Assembly: GCA_963812915.1 (NCBI GenBank)
Contig: CAWEXB010000013.1
Location: forward strand, 124,001 to 188,000
Reading direction: 5' to 3'
Length of the DNA stretch: 64,000 nucleotides
Source: JACVRW01 sp963812915
GTDB lineage: Bacteria > Actinomycetota > Thermoleophilia > Solirubrobacterales > Thermoleophilaceae
Each line of letters starts with the position of its first letter. Within the stretch, counting starts at the first letter, position 1. Shown piece after piece: positions 36,346 through 44,864 of the stretch. Both the position numbers and the translations under genes were made by a program. The notes beneath the pieces were generated by a model. That model saw only the letters and a list, made by a program, of their open reading frames with translations, made no database searches and was not told the DNA's origin.

Positions 36346-36424
36346 AAGAAACCCCCCGCTTGTTACGGACCCGGAGGGACCGGGCAGTGTAGCAGCGCGC
36401 ACAGCCTCTGCTAAGGGGTTTCTT
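36346..36424 (-). promoter_or_regulatory. Leader structure between dus and greA
   Basis: AAGAAACCCC at 36346-36355 is exactly complementary to GGGGTTTCTT at 36415-36424, so the dus-greA gap of the transcript can close into a 10-bp stem. The 3' arm is the G-rich stretch (GGGGGGTTTCTTT) directly before the greA ATG, so the stem hides the probable ribosome site. A second hairpin (CCCGG/CCGGG, 36370-36384) lies inside. The 3' arm also resembles the folK terminator (AAGCGGGGGGTTTC in both), so it may be a terminator or attenuator. Function is inference. Confidence 0.4.
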
Positions 36425-37413
36425 CAGGCTGCCAGGGCCGGTTCGCCGTGGCCGATCGCGGACAGCGCCTCGCGCGCGTACGCGGTCGTCGGTGCCGACA
36501 CGAGGGGCTGCGTCTCGTGCTTCGCGACCCGGAGCCGCTCGGCGTACCAGGGGTAGAACTTCCGCAAGTAGCGACCCGCGCGATCGACGCCGAGATGCCG
36601 CTCGGCGCACCCGATCACCCAGCGGAGCTCGGCCGCGACCTCGGCCGGCGTCGGTTCGCCCCGGTAGAGGCCCAGGAGCCTGCCGAATCGCCACGGGTTG
36701 CCGAGCGAGCCCCGGGCCAGCATCACCGCCTGGGCGCCGCTTTCCTCGAAGCCTCGGAGCGCGCGCTCGTCCGAGGACAGTCCCCCGGACACCAGCACCG
36801 GCACGCTGAGCGATTCGACGAGCTCGCGCGCGAGCGCGTAGTCGGGCGCGCCCGAGTGCCGCTGGGAGGCGTGCCGGGGGTGGAACGCGATGCCGGCCAC
36901 GCCCGCCTCGTCGACGAGGCGCCCGGCCAGGTCGAGGCCGTCCCGATCGCCGGGCTGGTGCCCGGGCCGCAGCTTCACGGTCACGGGCAGCCCGGCCCCC
37001 TCGCGCGCGGCCCGAGCGATCGCCACGGCTCTGTCCGGATCGGCGAGCAGCGCCGCGCCGGCGCCAGTCCGACACACCTTCCTGACCGGACAGCCCATGT
37101 TGAGGTCGACCAGGTCGGCTCCCGCCTCCGCGGCCATGGCGGCGGCCTCTCGCATCACCGCGGGGTCGTGGCCGAAGAGCTGGATCGCCACCGGATGCTC
37201 GTCCGGGTGGATGCGCAGGAACTCGCGCACCGTCCGCGCGTTGCCGTGGGCGAGCCCGAAGCTCGACACCATCTCCGAGAACACGAGCCCCGCACCGAAG
37301 CGCTTGGCCTGAAGCCGCACGAACCAGTTGCCTATCCCGGCGAGCGGCGCGAGCACGACTCGGTTCCGGATCTCGATCCCGCCGATGATCCAGGGGTCCG
37401 TGAGCCGCCTCAT
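36424..37413 (-). CDS. dus: tRNA-dihydrouridine synthase
   Basis: 329 residues. FMN-dependent TIM barrel that reduces uridines of the tRNA D-loop. Recognisable: VVLAPLAGIGNWFVRLQAKRFGAGLVFSEM, the region VAIQLFGHDPAVM, the active-site Cys in DLNMGCPVRKVCRTGAGAALL, TVKLRPGH and FHPRHASQRHSGAPDY. It resembles DusB-type proteins but I cannot assign the target position. It is 13 bp behind coaX. Confidence 0.92.
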   Translation of the reverse strand: MRRLTDPWIIGGIEIRNRVVLAPLAGIGNWFVRLQAKRFGAGLVFSEMVSSFGLAHGNARTVREFLRIHPDEHPVAIQLFGHDPAVMREAAAMAAEAGADLVDLNMGCPVRKVCRTGAGAALLADPDRAVAIARAAREGAGLPVTVKLRPGHQPGDRDGLDLAGRLVDEAGVAGIAFHPRHASQRHSGAPDYALARELVESLSVPVLVSGGLSSDERALRGFEESGAQAVMLARGSLGNPWRFGRLLGLYRGEPTPAEVAAELRWVIGCAERHLGVDRAGRYLRKFYPWYAERLRVAKHETQPLVSAPTTAYAREALSAIGHGEPALAA

Positions 37414-37426
37414 GACACCGCCGTCC

Positions 37427-38194
37427 TCAGCCTCGATTTCGTTCCCAGATCAGCTTCAGGCCGGTCAGGGTCAGCAGGTCGTCGACTTCGTCGATCTCCT
37501 TGCAGAAGGGGACTATCGGCTCGGCCAGGCCGCCGGTGGCGAGACTCGTCGCCTCCTCCCCGAGCTCCTCGCGCACGCGCCGGATGATCGCGTCCACCTG
37601 CCCCGCGAAGCCGTAGATGACGCCCGACCGGAGCGCCGCGGCGGTGTTCTTGCCGATCACCCGCTCCGGGGGCTCGAGGTCCACCTTGAACAGTCGCGCC
37701 GCCCGGGCCGCGAGCGCCTCGATCGAGATCTCGACTCCCGGGGCGAGCACGCCACCGATGTAGTCGCCCGCAGCCGAGACCACGTCGAAGTTGGTGGAGG
37801 TGCCGAAGTCGGCGACGATACAGGCGCCGCCGACCCGTTCGTAGGCGGCCACGGCGTTCACGAGCCGGTCGGCGCCGACCTCGTGCGGGTTGTCCGTTCG
37901 GATCGCCATCCCCGTCTTGAGCCGTGGTCCGACGAGCTGCAGCGCACCGTCCAGGTAGCGCTCGGAGAGTCCCTCGTACTCGTGACCGAGCACCGGCACC
38001 ACGTACGAGACGATCGCGGCCTCGACGTCGCGGAACCCGAGGTCCCTCAGCCCCAGCAGGTTGGAGAGGTTGGTTGCGAGGGTGTCCGCGGTGGCGTCGC
38101 GGTCCGTGTGGACGCGCCAATGCTCGACGAGGTCGTCCCCGCCCCACATTCCGACGTGCGTCTGAGTGTTGCCGACGTCGATCGCGAGCAGCAC
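37427..38194 (-). CDS. coaX: Type III pantothenate kinase
   Basis: 255 residues. ASKHA-fold kinase that makes 4'-phosphopantothenate, the first step to coenzyme A. Visible: phosphate loop MLLAIDVGNTQTHVGMW at the N-terminus, PHEVGADRLVNAVAAYE, the Asp-containing VADFGTSTNFDVVSAAGDYIGGVLAPG, and the C-terminal SLATGGLAEPIVPF. Situated directly behind fabI in a fatty-acid operon, which makes sense because CoA donates the phosphopantetheine arm of ACP and the malonyl/acetyl starters. Confidence 0.95.
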   Translation of the reverse strand: MLLAIDVGNTQTHVGMWGGDDLVEHWRVHTDRDATADTLATNLSNLLGLRDLGFRDVEAAIVSYVVPVLGHEYEGLSERYLDGALQLVGPRLKTGMAIRTDNPHEVGADRLVNAVAAYERVGGACIVADFGTSTNFDVVSAAGDYIGGVLAPGVEISIEALAARAARLFKVDLEPPERVIGKNTAAALRSGVIYGFAGQVDAIIRRVREELGEEATSLATGGLAEPIVPFCKEIDEVDDLLTLTGLKLIWERNRG

Positions 38195-38204
38195 TCGGGG
38201 GAGA

Positions 38205-38984
38205 CTATCCGCGCTCGAGCGGAGCCCCCATCGCGTGGAATCCGCCGTCCACGTGCACGATCTCGCCGCTGATTCCCCGCGACCAGTCGGAGAGCAGGAA
38301 GCAGACCGTGTCGGCGACCGGCGAGGGATCGGAGGGGTCCCAGCCGAGCGGCGCCTGCTGTTGCCACAGGCCGGCCAGATTGTCGAAGCCCGGGATGCCG
38401 CCGGCGGCAGGCGTCTCCACGGGACCGGCGGAAACCAGGTTCACGCGAACCCCGGCCGGACCCAGGTCGCGCGCGAGGTAGCGGGAAACCGACTCCAGGG
38501 CCGCCTTGGCGACTCCCATCCAGTCATAGACCGGCCAGGCCACCGAGCCGTCGAAGTCCATGGCCACGAGCGAGCCGCCGTCGCCCTGCATAAGCGGCGA
38601 CAGAGCCCCCGCGAGCGCCTTGAACGAATACGCCGACGTGCGAAAGGCGACCTCCGCAGACTCCGGCGGAGCGTTCATGAACTGACCGCCGAGAGCGTCC
38701 CCGGGAGCGAACGCGATCGCGTGCAGCGCCCCGTCGATCCCGCCCCAGCGTTGCTCGAGCTCCGCGACGAGCGCCTCGAAGTCATCGGCGCTGTTGACGT
38801 CCAACTCCAGGACGTCCGGCGGGGACGGCAGTCCCTTGGCCGACCGCTCGGTCATGCGCCTCGTCCGTCCAAAGCCGGTCAGCACGATCTCCGCGCCCGC
38901 CTCTTGAGCGCGCTCGGCCACGGCGTAGGCGATGCTCCCCTTCGTAAGCACGCCCGTTATGAGCAGGCGCTTGCCGTCGAGCAT
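38205..38984 (-). CDS. fabI: Enoyl-ACP reductase (NADH), FabI
   Basis: 259 residues. Last reduction of each fatty-acid cycle. FabI-type SDR: N-terminal GVLTKGSIAYAVAERAQEAGAEIVLTGFG binds NAD; the catalytic Tyr-x6-Lys appears as PVYDWMGVAKAALESVSRYLARDLGP; the C-terminal SDWSRGISGEIVHVDGGFHAMG is typical. ATG overlaps the stop of the MaoC gene (TGATG), so translation is probably coupled. Closest in style to actinobacterial InhA/FabI enzymes. Confidence 0.93.
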   Translation of the reverse strand: MLDGKRLLITGVLTKGSIAYAVAERAQEAGAEIVLTGFGRTRRMTERSAKGLPSPPDVLELDVNSADDFEALVAELEQRWGGIDGALHAIAFAPGDALGGQFMNAPPESAEVAFRTSAYSFKALAGALSPLMQGDGGSLVAMDFDGSVAWPVYDWMGVAKAALESVSRYLARDLGPAGVRVNLVSAGPVETPAAGGIPGFDNLAGLWQQQAPLGWDPSDPSPVADTVCFLLSDWSRGISGEIVHVDGGFHAMGAPLERG

Positions 38985-39475
38985 CAAATGAGAACGGGCT
39001 CGGCGGCCGTCCGCGGCTCCTCCACGGGCGGCGTGGTGCCGCTGCGTTTCCAGACGAGCTCGACGGTGACCCTGAGGACGAGCTTCTCGCGCTGGTTCAT
39101 CACCCTCCAGCGCGTCTCCACGAGCCCGTGCTCGCTGTCAAGGGCGGTCTTGGAGGTGACCTCGCCGTCGACGTGGATCGTGTCGCCGATCTTCACCGGC
39201 TGCTTGAAGACTGCGTCGCCAACGCGGCGCAGGGCCACCACGCGCTCGGGATCGAGCGGCACGAGGCCGGCGGCGTAGGACAGCACGAGCAGGCCGTGGG
39301 CGATTCGTTCGCCGAAGCGGCTGCCGGCCGCCCACTCGGCGTCGGTGTGCTGGGGGTGCGTGTCGCCCGTCAGCGTGGCGAAGCCCGTGATGTCCGCCTC
39401 GCCGATGGTCCGGCCGCGGGTTGTGAAGCGCTCGTCGGCCGCGAGCTCGTCGAAGCTCTTCTCGAAGGTGGTCAT
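38984..39475 (-). CDS. MaoC-type (hotdog) dehydratase
   Basis: 163 residues. Hydratase-2 motif ATLTGDTHPQHTDAEWAAGSRFGERIAHG with the catalytic Asp and His. No FabZ or FabA gene is present in this otherwise almost complete fatty-acid gene run, so this protein may provide the 3-hydroxyacyl-ACP dehydration step, as MaoC-like HadAB do in mycobacteria. That role is inference from context. The ATG overlaps the SGNH hydrolase stop by 4 bp and its own stop overlaps fabI. Confidence 0.85.
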   Translation of the reverse strand: MTTFEKSFDELAADERFTTRGRTIGEADITGFATLTGDTHPQHTDAEWAAGSRFGERIAHGLLVLSYAAGLVPLDPERVVALRRVGDAVFKQPVKIGDTIHVDGEVTSKTALDSEHGLVETRWRVMNQREKLVLRVTVELVWKRSGTTPPVEEPRTAAEPVLI

Positions 39476-40074
39476 GCGGAAGCCGTCCCCTCCCCGCCTC
39501 GAATCCGGCTGGTCAGCGAGCTGAGAAATGCCGCGGCCGCGCGGCGGTGCCCCTCGGCCGACGGGTGGAAGCCGTCCTCGGCGAAGGCGGCGCGCAGGCG
39601 GGCGACCGGATGATCGAAGCCCTCGAGCAGCACGACGCCGTGCCGACGGGCGGCCGCTCGACACGCGGCGTTGATCTTGCGCATGCCCTTCTCCACGCGG
39701 GCGCGAGAGCGGGGCCGCAGATCGAGGAAGCGCGAGATGTCGGGATAGGTCGCGGTCAGGATCTCGACGTGCGGCGCGCCGTGGCGCAGGCGGGCGAACA
39801 TGCGTGACAGGCGCACCCCGTACGCATCCGGGTCGGGACGCGTGGAGTCGAGAACGTCGTTCGCGCCGCACACCAGGGTGACGAGGTCGGGCCGCAGCTC
39901 GACCGCGCGCGGCAGCTGCTCGCGCTCCACCTGCTCGCTCGTCGCGCCCACAACGGCCACGTTCTCGTAGCGGACGCCGGGGCCCAGCGCGTCCGCCAGC
40001 TCGTCGGGCCAGCGCGGCTTCCCGGGCTCGAAGCCGGCCGTGAAGCTGTCTCCCATGGCGACGTAGGTGGTCAC
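39472..40074 (-). CDS. SGNH/GDSL-type hydrolase
   Basis: About 200 residues from a GTG start (an ATG at MGDSFTAG, six codons later, is also possible). Block I is MGDSFTAGFEPG with the nucleophilic Ser; block III is VCGANDVLDS; block V is DGFHPSAEGHRRAA with the Asp-x2-His dyad. No signal peptide, so cytosolic. Location between accD and the MaoC gene, with overlapping stops, suggests a thioesterase- or lysophospholipase-like role in acyl metabolism. Substrate not known. Confidence 0.85.
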   Translation of the reverse strand: MTTYVAMGDSFTAGFEPGKPRWPDELADALGPGVRYENVAVVGATSEQVEREQLPRAVELRPDLVTLVCGANDVLDSTRPDPDAYGVRLSRMFARLRHGAPHVEILTATYPDISRFLDLRPRSRARVEKGMRKINAACRAAARRHGVVLLEGFDHPVARLRAAFAEDGFHPSAEGHRRAAAAFLSSLTSRIRGGEGTASA

Positions 40075-40078
40075 GTCG

Positions 40079-41557
40079 TCAGAGGGGAATGTTCCCGGGG
40101 CCGTTGCCGTAGCGGCCCGCCAGCGAGAGCGCCGCCAGCGCGCCCGTGAGCCGCTCACGTGTCTGGGTCGGCTCGACCAGCTCGTCCACGAACCCCTCGG
40201 ATGCCGCGACCTCGGCCGTCAGGTGCTCGTCGGCGTACTCGTCCGCCAGCCGATCCCGCTCCGCCTCGGGGTCGTCGGCGGCCGCGATGTCGCGCCGGTG
40301 CACGATGCCCACCGCCTGCCTCGGACCCATGATCCCGATCTCGGCGCTCGGCCACGCGAGCACGAGGTCGGCGCCGAGGTCGCGCGAGTTCATCGTGATG
40401 TACCCGCCGCCGTAGGCCTTGCGGACGACGACCGTCACCTTGGGCACGACCGCCTCGGCGAAGGCGTGCAGCAGCTTGGCGCCGTGACGGATCACGCCGA
40501 GGCCCTCCTGCTTGGTGCCCGGCAGGAAGCCCGGCGTGTCCACGAGGACCACGAGCGGCAGGCCGTACGAGTTGCAGGTCCGAACGAACTTCGCGGCCTT
40601 CTGCGCGCCCGCGGCGTCGATCACGCCTCCGAGGAACCACGGCTGGTTCGCGATCACGCCCACCGGGCGCCCCTCGATGCGGCAGAACGCGGTGACCATG
40701 TTGCGGGCCCAGCGCTCGGCGACCTCGAGCAGCTCCCCGTCGTCCACGAGCCGCCGGATCACGTCGCGAATGTCATACACCCGACGCGCCGCCTCGGGGA
40801 CCACGGCCGCCGGGTCGCCGCCGACCGGGTCGGCCGGAGGCGCGTGCGGCGGGGTCTCACCGGCGCGCTGGGGGAGAAAGGCGAGGAGGTCGCGAACGAG
40901 TCGGGTCGAGTCGAGGTCGTCCTCGGCCACGAACTGGCAGACACCGTTGCGCCCGTGCACCTTCGGGCCCCCCAGGCCGGGCGCGTCAACGTCCTCGCCC
41001 GTGACCTCGCGCACGATGCCGGGACCGGTGAGGAACATCGCCGACTGCTCGGTCATCACCACGAAGTCGGTGAGCGCCGGGGAGTAGGCGCCGCCGCCGG
41101 CCGACAGGCCGGCCATGACCGAGATCTGCGGCACGCGGCCCGACAAGGCCACGTTCTGGCGAAAGATGCGGCCGTAGCCACCCAGCGCGCCGAGCCCGTC
41201 GTCCATACGAGCGCCGCCGCTCGCGACGAACCCGATTACCGGGGCGCCGGCACGCTCCGCTAAGCGCATCACGCGCACGATCGTGTCCGCGTGGGCCTCC
41301 CCGAGGGAGCCGCCGACAAAGGACTGGTCCTGCGCGTAGCAGAACACCGGACGGCCCGCGATCGTCCCGGACGCGCCGACCACGCCATCGCCCGGGGAGA
41401 CCCGGCGCGACTGTCTGCGTGGCAACACCGTCGAGCGAATGACATGCAGGGAGCCGGAGTCGCAGAGCGCCTCGAGCCTCTCCTGCGCCGACAGCGTGCG
41501 TGGCTTCTCGAGGACCGCCTCGAAGCGGCCGTTGGTCCGTTCGGCGAGTGCGCTCAT
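40079..41557 (-). CDS. accD: Acyl-CoA carboxylase carboxyltransferase subunit (AccD-like, PCC beta type)
   Basis: 492 residues with both crotonase-fold halves in one chain, as in propionyl/acetyl-CoA carboxylase beta subunits. N-terminal half: VVGASGTIAGRPVFCYAQDQSFVGGSLGEAHADTIVRVM and GFVASGGARMDDGLGALGGYGRIF; C-terminal half: LVDTPGFLPGTKQEG, VRKAYGGGYITMNSRDLGADLVLAWPSAEIGIMG. It is embedded between fabF and the acyl hydrolase, so it probably makes malonyl-CoA for the cluster. The biotin carboxylase/carrier partner is not in the window. ATG follows GGAGA. Confidence 0.9.
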   Translation of the reverse strand: MSALAERTNGRFEAVLEKPRTLSAQERLEALCDSGSLHVIRSTVLPRRQSRRVSPGDGVVGASGTIAGRPVFCYAQDQSFVGGSLGEAHADTIVRVMRLAERAGAPVIGFVASGGARMDDGLGALGGYGRIFRQNVALSGRVPQISVMAGLSAGGGAYSPALTDFVVMTEQSAMFLTGPGIVREVTGEDVDAPGLGGPKVHGRNGVCQFVAEDDLDSTRLVRDLLAFLPQRAGETPPHAPPADPVGGDPAAVVPEAARRVYDIRDVIRRLVDDGELLEVAERWARNMVTAFCRIEGRPVGVIANQPWFLGGVIDAAGAQKAAKFVRTCNSYGLPLVVLVDTPGFLPGTKQEGLGVIRHGAKLLHAFAEAVVPKVTVVVRKAYGGGYITMNSRDLGADLVLAWPSAEIGIMGPRQAVGIVHRRDIAAADDPEAERDRLADEYADEHLTAEVAASEGFVDELVEPTQTRERLTGALAALSLAGRYGNGPGNIPL

Positions 41558-41609
41558 CGAGCGTGTCTCCTTTCAGTGAGCGCGATGTCGTTCGTCGGCG
41601 GCGCCTGCG

Positions 41610-42812
41610 TCACGAGGCCTCCAGGCAGAGCACGGCGTTGTGCCCGCCGAATCCGAACGCGTTCGAGATCCCAAGCGCGCGGGCGTCTCCGTTCTGGAGC
41701 GGCCGCGCCTCGTTTGGTACGTAGTCCAGGTCGAGCCCCTCGTCGGGCTCCTCGTAGTTGAGCGTCGGCGGCGCCATCCGGTCGCGCAACGCCAGCAGCG
41801 TGGCGATCGCCTCCACCGCCCCGGCCGCGCCCAGCAGGTGGCCGATCGCCGACTTGGTCGAGCTGATCGGCACCTCGGCGGCCCGCTCCTCCCCGAGCGC
41901 GGTCTTGATCGCGTTCGTCTCGGAGCGGTCGTTGAGCGGCGTGGAAGTGCCATGCGCGTTCACGTAGACGACGTCGTCCGGGCCCACGCCGGCGTCCCTG
42001 AGCGCCAGCTCGATCGCCTTGGCGGCGCCGCGGCCGGTCGGCTCGGGCGCCGTGAGGTGGTGGGCGTCGGACGTCGACGCGTAGCCGCGTACGTACCCGA
42101 GGATGCGGGCGCCGCGCTCTTTGGCGGCCTCCTCCTCCTCGAGCACCAGGATCCCGGCCCCTTCGCCCATCACGAAGCCGTCGCGTCGACGGTCGAAGGG
42201 GCGCGAGATGCCGCTGTCCGAGAGCGCGTCCATCTTCGCGAACGCGGCGGTGGCGAGGGGCGTGATCGCCGCCTCGCTACCGCCGGTGACCACGTTGTCG
42301 GCGTCGCCGTAGGCGATCAGCCGTGCCGCCGTGCCGATTGCGTGGGCGCCCGCCGCACAGGCGGACACCGTGCCGAACGACTGCCCCCGCAGGTCGTGCT
42401 TCATGGCCACGACGCCGGAGGCGGCATTCGCCATCAGCAGCGGGATCGAGAGCGGCGAGATCCGCTCGGCACCCTGATCGCGCATCACGATGTGCTGGTC
42501 CTCGAGCGTTCCGATGCCGCCGATCCCGGTGCCGATCACGCAGGCGTTCCGGTCCGGGTCGCCGGGCGAGCCTCCGTCCCAGCCGGCGTCCTCGAGCGCC
42601 TCCTTGGCGGCTGCGAGCGCCAGCTGAGTGAAGCGGTCCGAGCGCCGCACCTCCTTGATCGACAGGTGCTCCGTGGGCTCGAACTCGCTCGCCCGTCCGA
42701 AACCGTCCTCGATCCCGGACCGCCCTGCCGTCCAACGCTCGTGCAGGGTGCGAGCGCCGACGCCGAGGGGCGTCACGGCGCCGACGCCGGTGATGACGGG
42801 AGTGCGGCTCAT
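41610..42812 (-). CDS. fabF: Beta-ketoacyl-ACP synthase II (FabF)
   Basis: 400 residues, elongating condensing enzyme. Catalytic triad: Cys in GTVSACAAGAHAIGTAARLIAYGDAD, His in VNAHGTSTPLNDRSETNAIK and His in SSTKSAIGHLLGAAGAVEAIATLLAL. Start MSRTPVITGVGAVTPLG overlaps the acpP stop by 4 bp. The gene run fabD-fabH-fabG-acpP-fabF matches the classic bacterial fab operon. Confidence 0.96.
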   Translation of the reverse strand: MSRTPVITGVGAVTPLGVGARTLHERWTAGRSGIEDGFGRASEFEPTEHLSIKEVRRSDRFTQLALAAAKEALEDAGWDGGSPGDPDRNACVIGTGIGGIGTLEDQHIVMRDQGAERISPLSIPLLMANAASGVVAMKHDLRGQSFGTVSACAAGAHAIGTAARLIAYGDADNVVTGGSEAAITPLATAAFAKMDALSDSGISRPFDRRRDGFVMGEGAGILVLEEEEAAKERGARILGYVRGYASTSDAHHLTAPEPTGRGAAKAIELALRDAGVGPDDVVYVNAHGTSTPLNDRSETNAIKTALGEERAAEVPISSTKSAIGHLLGAAGAVEAIATLLALRDRMAPPTLNYEEPDEGLDLDYVPNEARPLQNGDARALGISNAFGFGGHNAVLCLEAS

Positions 42813-43057
42813 GGGAGCTTCGACGTCACCAGGTCGACGGCCTGACTGACGGTCTTGACTCCCTCCATGTCCTCGCCCTTGAGCTGCACGCCGTACTCCT
42901 CCTCGACGATCTGCGCCAGCTCGACGAGGTCCAGGGAATCCACGTCCATGGCCTCGAACTCGGCGTCGGGCTTGATCTGATCGGGCTCGGCGCCGAACTC
43001 CTCGAGCGCCTTGAATACCCGCTGCTCGATCTCTTGTCTGGTGGCTGTGGTCGACAT
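42809..43057 (-). CDS. acpP: Acyl carrier protein
   Basis: 82 residues, acidic four-helix ACP. The phosphopantetheine Ser is in AMDVDSLDLVELAQIVEEEYGVQL. A slightly long C-terminus (VKTVSQAVDLVTSKLP) is normal for actinobacteria. Strong ribosome site GGAGGAG before ATG. Carries growing acyl chains; genes on both sides (fabG and fabF) act on its thioesters. Confidence 0.96.
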   Translation of the reverse strand: MSTTATRQEIEQRVFKALEEFGAEPDQIKPDAEFEAMDVDSLDLVELAQIVEEEYGVQLKGEDMEGVKTVSQAVDLVTSKLP

Positions 43058-43086
43058 TCGACTCCTCCTTCTCGGGGTCAGGTGGA

Positions 43087-43821
43087 TTAGGCGGTCAAGC
43101 CTCCATCGACGGTGAGGCACACGCCGGTGACGTAAGCGGCGCTGTCCGACGCCAGGAAGCGCACGCACTCGGCGACCTCATCCGGGGTGCCGGCACGCTG
43201 GGCCGGCACGTGCTCAAGAAGGTTTTGTCCGATCCCCTCGGTCATGTCGGTCTCGATCAGACCGGGGGCCACGGCGTTTACGGTCACGTTCCGTTTGGCG
43301 ACCTCGGCGGCGACGGTCTTGGTGAGAGCCACCAGGCCCGCCTTGGAGGCGGCGTAGTTCGCCTGGCCCGGATTGGCGATCTGGCCCACGATCGAGGCGA
43401 TGTTCACAACCCGCCCGTAGCGCGCGCGGATCATCGGTCGCAGCGCCCGGCGGGTCAGGCGGAAGGCGGCCGACAGGTTGGTGTCGATCACCCGCTCCCA
43501 GTCTTCGTCGTCGATCTGCGGCGAGAGGCCGTCGGCCCGCACGCCGGCGTTGTTCACCAGCACGAGCACGGGCCCGTAGTCGTCCTCGAGCGTCTTGAAG
43601 AGGCTCTCGGCCGTGTCGGGCTCGGAGATGTCGCCCCGGAGCGCCACCGCGCGGCCCCCGGCGTCCGTGATCTCCTTCACCACCGCCTCGGCGCCCTCGG
43701 CGTCCTGGCGGTAGTTCACCCCCACCGGCCATCCGTCGTTCGCCAGCGCCCGCGCGATGGACGCGCCGATGCCACGCGAGGCCCCGGTCACGAGGGCGCT
43801 GCCCTGTGGCCTGCCGTTCAT
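43087..43821 (-). CDS. fabG: 3-oxoacyl-ACP reductase FabG
   Basis: 244 residues. Classical SDR with NADP-binding TGASRGIGASIARALANDGWPV, NNAGVRADGL, and catalytic Ser-Tyr-Lys in NIASIVGQIANPGQANYAASKAGLVALTK; the end DSAAYVTGVCLTVDGGLTA is typical. The ATG three codons inside the longest frame was preferred because it overlaps the fabH stop by 4 bp (ATGA). Reduces 3-oxoacyl-ACP in each elongation cycle. Confidence 0.95.
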   Translation of the reverse strand: MNGRPQGSALVTGASRGIGASIARALANDGWPVGVNYRQDAEGAEAVVKEITDAGGRAVALRGDISEPDTAESLFKTLEDDYGPVLVLVNNAGVRADGLSPQIDDEDWERVIDTNLSAAFRLTRRALRPMIRARYGRVVNIASIVGQIANPGQANYAASKAGLVALTKTVAAEVAKRNVTVNAVAPGLIETDMTEGIGQNLLEHVPAQRAGTPDEVAECVRFLASDSAAYVTGVCLTVDGGLTA

Positions 43822-44864
43822 GGCGCCCACTCGATCACCCCCGCGCCCCAGGTGAACCCCGCGCCGAAGGCGCCGAGCAGCACGGTCGAACCGTGCTCGA
43901 GCTTGCCGAGCTCGTTTGCCTCGGCGAGCGCGATCGGCAGCGTGGCCGACGAGGTGTTTCCATAGCGGTCGATGCAGTCGATCACGCGCTCACGGTCGAG
44001 CCCCAGGCGCTCGGCGACCGCGGTGAGGATGCGCGCGTTGGCCTGGTGATAGACGAACAAGTCGATGTCGTCGAGGGCGAGGTCCTCGCGCTCCGCCGCC
44101 TGAAGGGTCGACTCGGACAGGCGATGCACGGCCGCCTTGAACGTGTCGTGACCCTGCATCCGGAACACGCCCTCCTCGCGGGTGGCGTAGATGGCCGGCG
44201 CGCCGGCGCCGTCGGCGTGCAGCACGATGTCGCCGATCCGGCCGCCGGTGCCGTTTGCCGGTCCGACCACGGACGCGCCGGCGCCGTCGGCGAACAGCGC
44301 GGCAGTGCCGCGGTCCGTGGGGTCGGTGAAGCGGCTCAGCACGTCGGCGCCGATCACGAGCACCTGGTCGCAGCGCCCGCCCTCGACCTGCGCCGCGGCC
44401 AGCGCGAGCGCCGACAGGAAGCCGGTGCAGGCGGCGCCCACATCCATCGCCCCGGCGCGATGGGCGCCGAGCTCGTGCGCGACGAGTGGGGCCGTGTTCG
44501 GGCTAACTTCGTCGGCCGCGATCGTGGCCACGAGCACGAGGTCGAGATCGGCGGCGTCGACGCCGGCGTCCTCCAGAGCCTGTCGGCCTGCGTTCGTCGC
44601 GAGGTCGCTGAGGCGCTCGCCGTCGCGTACGAAGCGGCGCTCGTGCACGCCGGTGCGGTGCACGATCCACTGCTCGGTCACCCCGGCGCCCTCGGCTATC
44701 ACGTCGTTGCCGACGACCCGCTCCGGCACCGCCTTGGCCACGGACGCGAGAGCGGCCGCGCGCAGGCGACGTCCATCCCAGGACGGCGGGGTCGCCGTCG
44801 CCACCGCACCGTGGTGGGACGAGGCGGCGTCGGGCGCGGCCATTCTGGCGCTCGTGTCATGCAT
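43818..44864 (-). CDS. fabH: Beta-ketoacyl-ACP synthase III (FabH)
   Basis: 348 residues. Starts fatty-acid synthesis by condensing an acyl-CoA with malonyl-ACP. Catalytic Cys in VGAACTGFLSALALAAAQV, His in DLFVYHQANARILTAVAERLG and Asn in RYGNTSSATLPIALAEAN. About 35 residues of low-complexity Ala/Ser/His sequence precede the enzyme core, so an internal start is possible. The start overlaps fabD by 8 bp. Confidence 0.94.
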   Translation of the reverse strand: MHDTSARMAAPDAASSHHGAVATATPPSWDGRRLRAAALASVAKAVPERVVGNDVIAEGAGVTEQWIVHRTGVHERRFVRDGERLSDLATNAGRQALEDAGVDAADLDLVLVATIAADEVSPNTAPLVAHELGAHRAGAMDVGAACTGFLSALALAAAQVEGGRCDQVLVIGADVLSRFTDPTDRGTAALFADGAGASVVGPANGTGGRIGDIVLHADGAGAPAIYATREEGVFRMQGHDTFKAAVHRLSESTLQAAEREDLALDDIDLFVYHQANARILTAVAERLGLDRERVIDCIDRYGNTSSATLPIALAEANELGKLEHGSTVLLGAFGAGFTWGAGVIEWAP

